53,469 nt of DNA. Origin: Candidatus Zixiibacteriota bacterium (lineage in GTDB: Bacteria > Zixibacteria > MSB-5A5 > GN15 > JAAZOE01). Location: NCBI GenBank assembly GCA_030668485.1, contig DAOUTW010000028.1, forward strand, positions 1-53,469, given 5' to 3'. The notes under the pieces are model-generated. The model saw nothing but the letters and a program-made list of their open reading frames with translations. It made no database searches and had not been told where the DNA came from. Below are positions 34,937 to 42,768 of this stretch, piece by piece (positions within the stretch are counted from its first letter, which is position 1; every line of letters begins with the position of its first letter). A program made the translations under genes and the position numbers.

Positions 34937-36292
34937 TCAGCGGAATATTTTGCCCGGATTGAGTATACCATCCGAGTCAAGGCATTTTTCGAGACGTCTC
35001 ATGAACCGTATGGTGGCCTTGTCGAATTCATGATGAAGATAGTCTTTTTTTGTTATGCCGATGCCGTGTTCGCCGGAAAGGGTGCCGCCCAGCGCCAGGG
35101 TTTTTTTGAAGAGGCGGTTGATTCCTTCGGCCGTTTCTTTCGATTCCCGATCGCTGCCGGTCTTACCGAGCAAATTGACATGCAGGTTACCATCGCCGGC
35201 GTGCCCGTAGCAATTGACCCGGAGGGATAAGTCGCGCCCCAGTTCCTCCACGAAAGCGACCAGTTGGGGCAGTTTTGACGGTGGCACGCAGACATCCTCG
35301 GATGTTTTAATTTTGGCCGTATTCTTGACGGCGTTTGACAGATTGCGGCGTGTTTTCCAGAGGATTTCTCGCTCTTTTGGCTCGTCCGTGGTGCGAAGCA
35401 TCAGGGGCGAATGGGTTTTGCATACCGACATAATCGCCTCCGCTTCATCTTCGGCGTTGATGCCGTCGGTCTCAAAGAGAAGCATGGCGGCGCCGCCTTC
35501 GATCCGGTTTTCGGGATCATATTGGTTGGAGCAGGCAATTGCATCGCCATCCATGAATTCCATGATACATGGGATAATACCGGCGGCAGTCACTTCAGCC
35601 ACCACCGAGGCGGCATCGACGGCGCGGCCAAAGGTTGCCTGGATGGTTTTACCCGGTTGGGGGAGGCCGATCAGGCGCAGGGTGATTTCGGTGAAGATAA
35701 ACAGGGTGCCTTCCGAGCCGATCATCAGATCGACCAGGCCATAAGGGGAGAGGTGATCGATTTCAACTATATCGCCCCGGGAATTGACGCCTCGGACGGC
35801 GAGGACATAGTCTTTGGTGACGCCGTACTTTTTGCATCTGAGGCCGCCGGCATTTTCGGCCAGGTTACCGCCGATGGTCGATTCTTCATAGCTGGCCGGG
35901 TCGGGCGGATAAAACAGGCCAACCGCCTCGGCTGCTTTCATGATGTCGCCGGTGATGGCGCCGGGCCCGACGACGGTCGCTTTCTTTTTCGAATCGATGG
36001 CGATGGCATTGAGGCGTTCCACCGAAACCAGCAACCCGCCATGAATGGCCAATGCGCCGCCGGAATAGCCGGTTCCGGCTCCTCGTACGATGAGAGGCAG
36101 ATCGAGGTCGCGGCACATTTTTACCGCAGCCACGATATCATTTTCGGATTCGGCGAAGAACAGGGCGTCAGGGTAATAGATAAGCTCGGTGGCGTCGCGA
36201 TTATAGTCAGGATACTTCTCCGGATCAAAAAAGACTCTTCCTTCCGGGAGAGCCTTTTCAATCGTTAACCTTTGAGTTTTTTCGAGCGCCAT
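34937..36292 (-). CDS. FAD-linked 2-hydroxyacid oxidase, GlcD-like
   Basis: This 451-residue flavoprotein belongs to the FAD_binding_4/FAD-oxidase C family (glycolate oxidase GlcD, D-lactate dehydrogenase). The FAD fold shows RGAGTGYSGGALA and TIGGNLAENAGGLRCKKYGVT. The C-terminal domain has CYGHAGDGNLHVNLLG and the ending GEHGIGITKKDYL..PGKIF. It is about the size of E. coli GlcD and lacks the Fe-S tail of the 18719 gene. AGGA lies 9 nt before the ATG, and the start is only 11 nt after the zinc-ribbon gene. Substrate undetermined; the electron partner may be a separate Fe-S protein. Confidence 0.88.
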   Translation of the reverse strand: MALEKTQRLTIEKALPEGRVFFDPEKYPDYNRDATELIYYPDALFFAESENDIVAAVKMCRDLDLPLIVRGAGTGYSGGALAIHGGLLVSVERLNAIAIDSKKKATVVGPGAITGDIMKAAEAVGLFYPPDPASYEESTIGGNLAENAGGLRCKKYGVTKDYVLAVRGVNSRGDIVEIDHLSPYGLVDLMIGSEGTLFIFTEITLRLIGLPQPGKTIQATFGRAVDAASVVAEVTAAGIIPCIMEFMDGDAIACSNQYDPENRIEGGAAMLLFETDGINAEDEAEAIMSVCKTHSPLMLRTTDEPKEREILWKTRRNLSNAVKNTAKIKTSEDVCVPPSKLPQLVAFVEELGRDLSLRVNCYGHAGDGNLHVNLLGKTGSDRESKETAEGINRLFKKTLALGGTLSGEHGIGITKKDYLHHEFDKATIRFMRRLEKCLDSDGILNPGKIFR

Positions 36293-36303
36293 CGCCGCCG
36301 GTC

Positions 36304-36594
36304 CTATGCTTTCGGTTTATCGGTCTTCGGTTTATCCTTTTTGGTCGTATCGGTTTTGGCGGTGGACGAAACCGCCGCGTCGCTGTCCTTTTTGGCGGCT
36401 GCTTTGTATGATTCGGAGCGGTAATCGGTGGTATAGAAACCGGAGCCCTTCAGCAAAAAGCCGGCGCCGCCAGTGATTATACGGCGCGGTTTCTTGCCGC
36501 ATTGGGGGCATTTGTCGATCGGATCTTCGGTAATACTCTGAAACTCCTCGAACTCATTCTCACAATGGGGACATTTATATTGATACGTAGGCAT
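36304..36594 (-). CDS. FmdB-family zinc-ribbon protein
   Basis: From ATG 36594 the protein has 96 residues. It begins MPTYQYKCPHCENEFEEFQ and has a second pair CPQCGK, the two CxxC knuckles of the FmdB/CxxC_CxxC_SSSS zinc ribbon, then GGAGFLLKGSGFYTTDYRS and a low-complexity Lys/Asp/Thr tail. GGAG lies 9 nt before this ATG; the frame opens 20 codons earlier without support. The family is widespread and of unclear function. It lies between pta and glcD on the same strand. Confidence 0.9.
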   Translation of the reverse strand: MPTYQYKCPHCENEFEEFQSITEDPIDKCPQCGKKPRRIITGGAGFLLKGSGFYTTDYRSESYKAAAKKDSDAAVSSTAKTDTTKKDKPKTDKPKA

Positions 36595-36717
36595 AGTAGT
36601 CAACTCCGGTGTCCTATGCCGGCTGAAATTACAACCGGCAAGTTCTTTGTTCATTCATAACCGTTCTACCGGTCGGTCCGTTCCCGATCTGATCGACGGC
36701 AGGATAAAAGAAAGCAA

Positions 36718-37710
36718 TCAGTCCTTCAACAATAGGGCGATGGCCGAGACATCGACGATGTCCTGAGCCGAACACCCGCGCGAGAGGTCGTTGGCCGGTT
36801 TTTCGAGACCCTGGATGATCGGGCCGGTGGCGATGGCTCCGGCCATCCTCTGGACCAGTTTATATCCGATATTACCGGCATCGAGATCGGGGAAAATCAA
36901 CACATTTGCCTCGCCGGCAACCGTCGAGCCGGGCGCCTTCTTGGCGCCGACTTTTGGCATGATGGCGGCATCGAGCTGAAGTTCGCCGTCGGCGGCGATA
37001 TCGGGATTGTTCTTTTTGAAAATTTCCAGCGCCTCCAGAACTTTGTCGACATCTTCGTGCTTGGCCGAGCCCTTGGTTGAAAAAGAGAGGAAGGCAATCT
37101 TTGGTTCGACGCCGGTCAGCTTTTTCATGGTGTCGGCTGAGGAGGCGGCAATCGAGGCCAGTTGCTGCGCATTCGGGTTTGGCATGACGGCACAGTCGGC
37201 AAACATAAAGACTTTGTTTTTTTCTCCGGCGAATTCGGGGAGAGTCATCAAAAACGACGATGAGACAGTGTTAATGCCGGGGGCGAGACCGATGACATGG
37301 AGGGCGGCTCGCAACACTTTGCCGGTAGTATTGGCCGCTCCGGCGACCGAGGCATCGGCCTTGCCGGTTTTGACCAATGCGGCACCGAAGTACAACTCGG
37401 AATTCATCAATTCCGCGGCCTGCTCCATGGTCAGTCCTTTGGCTTTACGGCGCTCGAATAACAGCTCGGAGAAACTTTTATGATCGGACGATTTGGCCGG
37501 GGTGATTATTTCCACTTTGGCCGTATCGAGATTATTTTTTCCGGCCAGGTCGAGGATTGGCTTTTCATCACCGAGAATAATCACTTTGGCAATATTTTTC
37601 TCTACCAGTTGGCGAGCGGCGATAATGGTTCTTTCATCGGCGCCTTCGGGCAGGACCACGGTGCGGTCGAGCGCTCTCGCTTTATCTTTAATTATACTGA
37701 GAATATCCAT
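36718..37710 (-). CDS. pta: Phosphate acetyltransferase
   Basis: It interconverts acetyl-CoA and acetyl phosphate. The 330 residues are the short type without the N-terminal regulatory DRTGG region. Signatures: VVLPEGADERTIIAARQL, GKADASVAGAANTTGKVLRAALHVIG, FADCAVMPNPNAQQLA, FLSFSTKGSAKHE, LQLDAAIMP and NVLIFPDLDAGNIGYKLVQR. GGAG is 7 nt before the ATG. No ackA is adjacent. With PFOR and citrate synthase it links pyruvate oxidation to ATP formation or acetate use. Confidence 0.95.
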   Translation of the reverse strand: MDILSIIKDKARALDRTVVLPEGADERTIIAARQLVEKNIAKVIILGDEKPILDLAGKNNLDTAKVEIITPAKSSDHKSFSELLFERRKAKGLTMEQAAELMNSELYFGAALVKTGKADASVAGAANTTGKVLRAALHVIGLAPGINTVSSSFLMTLPEFAGEKNKVFMFADCAVMPNPNAQQLASIAASSADTMKKLTGVEPKIAFLSFSTKGSAKHEDVDKVLEALEIFKKNNPDIAADGELQLDAAIMPKVGAKKAPGSTVAGEANVLIFPDLDAGNIGYKLVQRMAGAIATGPIIQGLEKPANDLSRGCSAQDIVDVSAIALLLKD

Positions 37711-37748
37711 CCGGGTGCTCCTTGATCTATATGCTAATCTAACCTGAA

Positions 37749-38847
37749 TCAGTTATTATTGTGCCCTTGCGTTAGAAAGGCGTTTATGAACAGTTCCAGA
37801 TCGCCGTTCATGACCCGCTGAATATCGGCGGTGTGGACGTCGGTCCGGTGATCTTTGACCATATTGTATGGGTGGAAGATATAACTGCGAATCTGGCTTC
37901 CCCATTCGATCTTCTTCTTCGTGTCCGAGTATTTTTTCATCTCTTCCCGCTGTTCTTCACGGGCCTGCTGGTAAAGACGCGACCGCAGGACTCTCATGGC
38001 CGAGGCTTTATTCTTGTGCTGGCTCCGTTCCGACTGACACTGGACCACGATTCCGGTGGGGTTGTGGGTGATGCGAACCGCCGACGAAGTCTTATTGACA
38101 TGCTGGCCGCCGGCTCCCGAGGCGCGGTAGGTGTCGATACGGAGATCATCTTCGTTAATTTCGATATCGATATTGTCTTCGACTTCGGGGTAGACATGGA
38201 CGGAAACAAATGAAGTATGGCGGCGGCTGTTGGCATCGAATGGAGAGATGCGAACCAGCCGATGGACGCCCGACTCCGATTTGAGATAGCCGTAAACGTA
38301 TTCGCCGCGGATGGAGATGGTGGCCGATTTCAGCCCCGCCTCTTCGCCGGCCTGGTAGTCGATCAGATTGACTTTGAAACCCCGGATTTCGGCCCAGCGG
38401 TTGTACATTCGGAAAAGCATGTCGGCCCAGTCCTGAGATTCGGTACCGCCTGCGCCGGGATGAATGGTCAGGATGGCATTGCGAGTATCATCTTCGCCGG
38501 AGAGATAAGTGGATAGTTCGAAGTCGTCAAGAGTTTTGGCGAAGTCTTCCAGCCCCGCTTTGACCTCGGCCGCTTCGTCCGGGGTCTCGGCGGTTAATTC
38601 CGCCAGCTCGGTCAGATCATTGAGATCCGATTGAAGTTTCTCAAAATTGCCGACCCAGCGCTTGTGAGCTGACAACCGGCGCATGACTCCCTGAGCGTTT
38701 TCCTGGTCGTCCCAGAATCCGGGTTGAGCACTTTGCGCTTCAAGCTTGTTAATTTTTTCACGACGGGTATCGAGGTCAAAGGAACCTCCCGATTTTGGAA
38801 GTTCTTGTCGTCGATATCTTTATCAATTCTTTAAGATCATTATCCAT
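37749..38847 (-). CDS. prfB: Peptide chain release factor 2, with programmed +1 frameshift
   Basis: RF2 ends translation at UGA and UAA. The gene is in two frames. The first, from ATG 38847 (GAGGTGA upstream), gives 23 residues and meets an in-frame TGA at 38778-38776. A +1 shift at CTT TGA C leads into the main frame, beginning D-L-D-T-R-R at 38777. The total is 365 residues, the same length as E. coli RF2. The stop-recognition motif SPF and the catalytic GGQ (Gln248, in SGAGGQHVNK) are present. The upstream gene on this strand is none; pta follows 38 nt downstream. Reading it as a single frame from the Met at 38684 would lose about 54 residues. Confidence 0.96.
38776..38790 (-). promoter_or_regulatory. 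prfB autoregulatory frameshift site
   Basis: On the - strand the site reads GGGAGG-TTC-CTT-TGA-C. The internal Shine-Dalgarno-like GGGAGG sits 3 nt before the CTT slip codon, the same spacing as in E. coli prfB. Low RF2 leaves UGA unread and raises frameshifting, a feedback known in this family. Confidence 0.93.
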
Positions 38848-38875
38848 TTTTTGTCACCTCTTTAAGACGGCCTAT

Positions 38876-38904
38876 ATACTACACTTTTTGACAGGCCAGG
38901 TCAA
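38876..38904 (-). promoter_or_regulatory. Promoter for prfB
   Basis: On the - strand: TTGACC (38904-38899), a 17-nt spacer and TAGTAT (38881-38876). The leader to the ATG is about 20 nt and contains the GAGGTGA ribosome-binding site. Confidence 0.6.
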
Positions 38905-39086
38905 TACCAAAGAAAAATTTCCGAAAATAATTCGATCTTTTCAAATCAGGTCCGGAAATCGAATCGTAATTCATTATTGTAACATATAACAACCTCAGTG
39001 GTTCGGGCATAAAGATAATTTTTCGTTTGCCTTTTGGCCAGAGAAATATAGTTTAACAAAAAGCGATAGGAAAGTGAGTAATATAA

Positions 39087-39716
39087 ATGAAAATTGCACC
39101 TCTGGTAGTAAGCATGTTCGAGTCCAACTGCTTCCTGGTTTACGCCGAAACCGGGGAGGGGGTCATTATCGACCCGGGTGACGAGGCCGACCGGATTATC
39201 GCCGAAATCGACCGTCTGGGATTTATGCCTCAAATGATCCTGTTGACCCATGGTCACGGCGATCATATCGGCGCCGTCGGGGAATTGAAAGACAAATACG
39301 GTATCGAAGTCCTGGTCGGCAAAGGGGATGAAGAACTAATAGAAATGTCCAATAAGAATTTCGGCGCGATGTACGGTGTGGAGATTTCCTGCCCGCCACC
39401 CGATCGATTTTTGGCCGATGGTGATACCGTGACATTTGGGGATGAGCAGCTAAAAGTTATCGCCACCCCCGGACATTCCCCGGGTGGAGTCTGTTTTTAT
39501 TCAGGCGAGGTCCTTATCTGCGGCGACACTCTTTTTTCTAATTCAATCGGGCGTACCGACCTTCCCGGTGGGAATCATGCGCAGTTGATCGATTCTATCA
39601 AACAGAAACTGCTGATTCTTCCCGATGAGACCATCTGTTATCCGGGGCATGGCCCGGAGACAACCATTGCCCACGAGCGCCAATACAATCCATTCTTGAC
39701 AGGGAAGATGTTTTGA
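39087..39716 (+). CDS. Metallo-beta-lactamase-fold hydrolase, glyoxalase II-like
   Basis: The 209-residue protein has the family metal motifs THGHGDHIG, TPGHSPGGV, GDTLF and PGHGPETT. Short members like this include hydroxyacylglutathione hydrolase-like and thioesterase-like enzymes; the substrate-recognition C-terminal domain of true GloB is absent. AGGAAAGTGAG precedes the ATG. It overlaps the PHP gene by 4 nt (TTGA) and starts a three-gene cluster with the PHP phosphatase and a DNA glycosylase. The substrate is not readable. Confidence 0.9.
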   Translation: MKIAPLVVSMFESNCFLVYAETGEGVIIDPGDEADRIIAEIDRLGFMPQMILLTHGHGDHIGAVGELKDKYGIEVLVGKGDEELIEMSNKNFGAMYGVEISCPPPDRFLADGDTVTFGDEQLKVIATPGHSPGGVCFYSGEVLICGDTLFSNSIGRTDLPGGNHAQLIDSIKQKLLILPDETICYPGHGPETTIAHERQYNPFLTGKMF

Positions 39717-40555
39717 CTAAAATTAAACCACTGCTCAACACCAGCGTCTCAGACCATCATGTCCACCCCGATTATTCCTTCGATGCCGAAGGTTCTTTGG
39801 ACGACTATTGCCGCATGGCGGCCGATCTGGGCCTTAAGGAAATCTGTTTTACACCTCATTATGATGCGGACCCGGAGCGCCGCGATTATGAGGGTTTTCT
39901 GATTATTAACGGCAATAAAGAAGAGCTTTCCGATGAAAGCGTCAGGCATTACCTCGATGATATCAAGCGAGCCGCAGATGAATTTTGGGATATCGGCGTG
40001 ATGGTCAAGGGCGGTTTTGAATTCGGGTATTTCCCCGGATGCGAAAAATTAATCGGCGATTTGAAATCCAGGTTCAAACTTGATCACAGCCTTGGAGCGG
40101 TGCATAGCATTGACGGTTTATGTTTATGCCTAAAGGATGAGGCACAGAAGCTATTCAAAAAATACACGGCGGAACAACTGGCCGATCGTTATTATGAAAC
40201 CCTCGATAATTGTGCTGCAACCGGCCTGTTTGATTGCCTGGCGCATATAGAGATTTACCGACGTCACGGGCTGGAGTATTACGGCGATGAGATTATGACT
40301 GTCCACCGGGGCAGGATTGAAAAGCTGTTTGAGACGATGAACCGCCACGAGGTCGGTTTCGAATTGAATACTTCAGCTATCCGGCATGGTCATACCGAAT
40401 ACTATCCCAATATGGATATTGTCAATATGGCTAGCGCCGCCGGAACGCGGTTGATGGCGCTCGGTTCCGACGCCCATAAACCGGACCAATTGGCACTCGA
40501 TTTTGACGCCGCCACGGCTGTGGCCTATGAGCTCGTTCCCTATGTCGAGGAATGA
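39713..40555 (+). CDS. PHP-family histidinol-phosphatase
   Basis: The 280-residue protein belongs to the PHP phosphoesterases of the HisK/HisJ type, which make histidinol from histidinol phosphate. Metal-binding motifs are DHHVHPDYSFDAEGSLDDYC, TPHYD, GGFEFGYFPG, GAVHSIDG, CLAHIEIYRR and GSDAHKPDQL. The start is TTG, overlapping the previous stop, with AGGGAAG 5 nt upstream. No his operon is nearby, so other phosphoesters remain possible. Confidence 0.85.
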   Translation: MTKIKPLLNTSVSDHHVHPDYSFDAEGSLDDYCRMAADLGLKEICFTPHYDADPERRDYEGFLIINGNKEELSDESVRHYLDDIKRAADEFWDIGVMVKGGFEFGYFPGCEKLIGDLKSRFKLDHSLGAVHSIDGLCLCLKDEAQKLFKKYTAEQLADRYYETLDNCAATGLFDCLAHIEIYRRHGLEYYGDEIMTVHRGRIEKLFETMNRHEVGFELNTSAIRHGHTEYYPNMDIVNMASAAGTRLMALGSDAHKPDQLALDFDAATAVAYELVPYVEE

Positions 40556-41145
40556 TCTCTATGAATCTGAAGGGAAAGAAATTACCACGAAGCTTCTATC
40601 TCCGGCCCACACTCGAAATAGCCGCCGATCTTCTCGGTAAAACCATTGTCTATTGCCGCAAAGATGGAATCGTAGCGGCTGATATTGTCGAGGCCGAGGC
40701 ATATATCGGCGAGGACGATCCGGCCTGCCATGCCGCCGTCGGCCCTACTGAGCGGAATAGGGTGATGTATGGCAAAGGGGGGCACAGCTACCTTTATTTC
40801 ATCTATGGTATGTATAATTGCTTCAATATCGTCACCGAGAAGGCCGGTTTTCCGGCAGCGATTTTGATCCGCGGGGTCGAACCGGTTTATGGTGAGGAAA
40901 TAATGGCCGCCAATTCGCCGGATGGGACGAAACTTCTGACCAACGGTCCCGGCAAATTCTGTCGGGCGTTCGGCCTGACTTGTGAGCAGAACGGAATCGA
41001 CCTGACCGGAAATGAAATCTATCTCCTTGATCGCGGCATTCGCCCGTCTCAAATTGTGACGACTCCACGAATCGGCATTAAAAAAGCGACCGATAAACTT
41101 TGGCGATTTTATGATGCCGCCTCAAAATATGCTTCCCGCAGATAG
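40552..41145 (+). CDS. DNA-3-methyladenine glycosylase (AAG/MPG family)
   Basis: It removes alkylated and deaminated purines at the start of base-excision repair. The 197 residues carry the AAG fold patterns VEAEAYIGEDDPACHA with the catalytic Glu, and MYGKGGHSYLYFIYGMYNCFN, then RGVEP and NGPGKFCRAFGL. The first ATG overlaps the previous stop (ATGA). A second ATG at 40561 sits 9 nt after GAGGA and fits a ribosome-binding site better. The stretch to 41230 holds no gene. Confidence 0.93.
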   Translation: MISMNLKGKKLPRSFYLRPTLEIAADLLGKTIVYCRKDGIVAADIVEAEAYIGEDDPACHAAVGPTERNRVMYGKGGHSYLYFIYGMYNCFNIVTEKAGFPAAILIRGVEPVYGEEIMAANSPDGTKLLTNGPGKFCRAFGLTCEQNGIDLTGNEIYLLDRGIRPSQIVTTPRIGIKKATDKLWRFYDAASKYASRR

Positions 41146-41230
41146 CGGCGCGTTTTGTTATAATGATATTTGAAACCCGAAAAGACCATCGGTGGTACAA
41201 GAGAGAGGTTTGTCTTTGAGGCTTTTTCCT

Positions 41231-41259
41231 TTGACATTCCGCTGATTACTGTGTATTAA
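41231..41259 (+). promoter_or_regulatory. Promoter for the site-2 protease gene
   Basis: TTGACA (41231-41236), a 17-nt spacer and TATTAA (41254-41259). The leader is about 18 nt and includes AGAGGA before the ATG at 41284. Confidence 0.65.
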
Positions 41260-41283
41260 GTAAAGTCTTAGAGGATTGATTTT

Positions 41284-41925
41284 ATGGGATATGATATTCG
41301 CAGCATAGTGATGGCGGTGCCGGTCATATTGTTTGCCCTGACCGTCCATGAGTTTTTTCATGCCTGGACCGCCAACAAGTTCGGCGACCCGACGGCCAAG
41401 ATGCAGGGGCGGTTGTCGCTCAATCCTTTGGCGCATCTGGACCTGATGGGGACGCTGATGCTTTTCCTTTCCGGTTTCCGTTTCGGATGGGCAAAGCCGG
41501 TTCCGGTCAATCCATATAATCTCCGCAATTACCGTCATGATAATTTCTGGATATCAGCCGCCGGTCCGCTGTCGAATCTTGGTATGGCTTTTATAGCCGG
41601 GACGATAATCCGCTTCGTTGGCCTGCCGATGTCGACTGCCTATTTCGGGGCCTTTGACTGGCTTTTGTATTTCGGTCTTTCCATCAATGTCTCGCTGGCG
41701 GTTTTTAATCTTTTGCCGCTGCATCCGCTTGATGGCTCGCATATTCTTGAGAGCATAGTCCCGGAACAATATGGCCATTATGTCGATCAGTTCAGCCGGA
41801 TAGCGCCGATGATCCTGATGGTTTTAATTTTCAGCAGTTTCTTTTTGAAAGTGTCACTGATCTGGATAATTCTGGGACCTTTTGTGAGGGCCATTATGTC
41901 TCTTTTCTCCGGCCTGAATTTCTAA
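41284..41925 (+). CDS. Site-2 protease family membrane metalloprotease (M50)
   Basis: This is an integral membrane protein of 213 residues. The zinc site is His22-Glu-Phe-Phe-His26 within the first helix (LTVHEFFHAWTANKFGD). The third ligand motif appears late as NLLPLHPLDGSHIL, the LDG signature with His in place of the more common hydrophobic residue. WAKPVPVNPYN is the usual surface loop. It resembles the compact YwhC/Rip-like group without a PDZ domain. The substrate is unknown. A lipoprotein gene follows 1 nt after the stop. Confidence 0.92.
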   Translation: MGYDIRSIVMAVPVILFALTVHEFFHAWTANKFGDPTAKMQGRLSLNPLAHLDLMGTLMLFLSGFRFGWAKPVPVNPYNLRNYRHDNFWISAAGPLSNLGMAFIAGTIIRFVGLPMSTAYFGAFDWLLYFGLSINVSLAVFNLLPLHPLDGSHILESIVPEQYGHYVDQFSRIAPMILMVLIFSSFFLKVSLIWIILGPFVRAIMSLFSGLNF

Positions 41926-41926
41926 G

Positions 41927-42691
41927 ATGCGATATGTTGTCGCCATTATAGTCGTCCTTGCGTTTCTTCAGTCCTGCACTCCGCCTCCGTCGTCAGTGCC
42001 ATCACCAACACTCGATAAAGATACCCTGAAAGATTACCGCCTGATATCGAGTATGCGGGGCGAACAATTTCGTTCGGCCGCCTATCTGATCGATCTCCGC
42101 GTTAATGATGCCGGTGAAAAATATAGCATTAATACCGAACTTTACTTTTCCGGCGATTCGGTTGGCTTCTACGGTCGGGGGTACCTTGGCAAGGGAGCTT
42201 TCAAGGGAAATATTATCGACGACGCGGTGACGGTTTATTTCAATCAGCAGGATGAGTATTTCAGCGGACCGCTGGCCGATATCGGCAGTGGCGCCGAATG
42301 TTCCTCGCCCGGTGAGGTTTTGCTGGTGGTGATGTCGCTTTTGACTGGCAAAACCGATTGGGAGAATCCTGACAATTTCAAATATCCGTCGCGAAATGAG
42401 GTTAGTTATCATTCCGGGCGATTCGAGAAAACAGTTGTACTCGATAAAAAAGGCTTTCCCGAATCGGAGAAGATGATCGACCCGATGTGCAAAGACTCGA
42501 TTTTTATCAAATATCAGGATTCAAACCGCAAATTCCCGTTTTACAAGGTTCAGAACGTGTTGTATTACAATGAATTATTCGAATTTCGGGCCAGGGGATT
42601 CGTTCGTGAGCAGAAATATAATATCGACATCGGCAGCCGCAAATTTGACGTCAACATCCCTGCCTCGGCTTCTCGGATTGATTCGATCTAA
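41927..42691 (+). CDS. Lipoprotein of unknown function, possibly LolA/LolB-like
   Basis: The 254-residue protein has a lipoprotein signal ending LQSC with lipidated Cys17. The rest is mainly beta-rich (SAAYLIDLRVN, NTELYFSGDSVGFYGRGYLGKGAFKG, DAVTVYFNQQDEYFSG), which suggests a half-barrel like LolA/LolB or DUF4292, but I see no diagnostic motif. It follows the protease with a 1-nt gap and has no Shine-Dalgarno of its own, so it is coupled. It precedes the exporter and glycosyltransferase cluster. Confidence 0.7.
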   Translation: MRYVVAIIVVLAFLQSCTPPPSSVPSPTLDKDTLKDYRLISSMRGEQFRSAAYLIDLRVNDAGEKYSINTELYFSGDSVGFYGRGYLGKGAFKGNIIDDAVTVYFNQQDEYFSGPLADIGSGAECSSPGEVLLVVMSLLTGKTDWENPDNFKYPSRNEVSYHSGRFEKTVVLDKKGFPESEKMIDPMCKDSIFIKYQDSNRKFPFYKVQNVLYYNELFEFRARGFVREQKYNIDIGSRKFDVNIPASASRIDSI

Positions 42692-42731
42692 TTCGACCTG
42701 AAATACTCCCGTTAAAATCAAATCCAGCCCG

Positions 42732-42760
42732 TTGACCACCGGCGGTCAATGTATTATCTT
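42732..42760 (+). promoter_or_regulatory. Promoter predicted to give a leaderless mRNA for the ABC exporter
   Basis: TTGACC (42732-42737), a 17-nt spacer and TATCTT (42755-42760). The ATG at 42769 is 8 nt past the -10 box. No Shine-Dalgarno is present. Confidence 0.6.
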
Positions 42761-42768
42761 CTCTGCTC

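Noticed and set aside
35411-36268. 285-codon plus-strand frame opposite glcD
   Set aside because: Antisense to a clear FAD oxidase; no start signal or recognisable domain.
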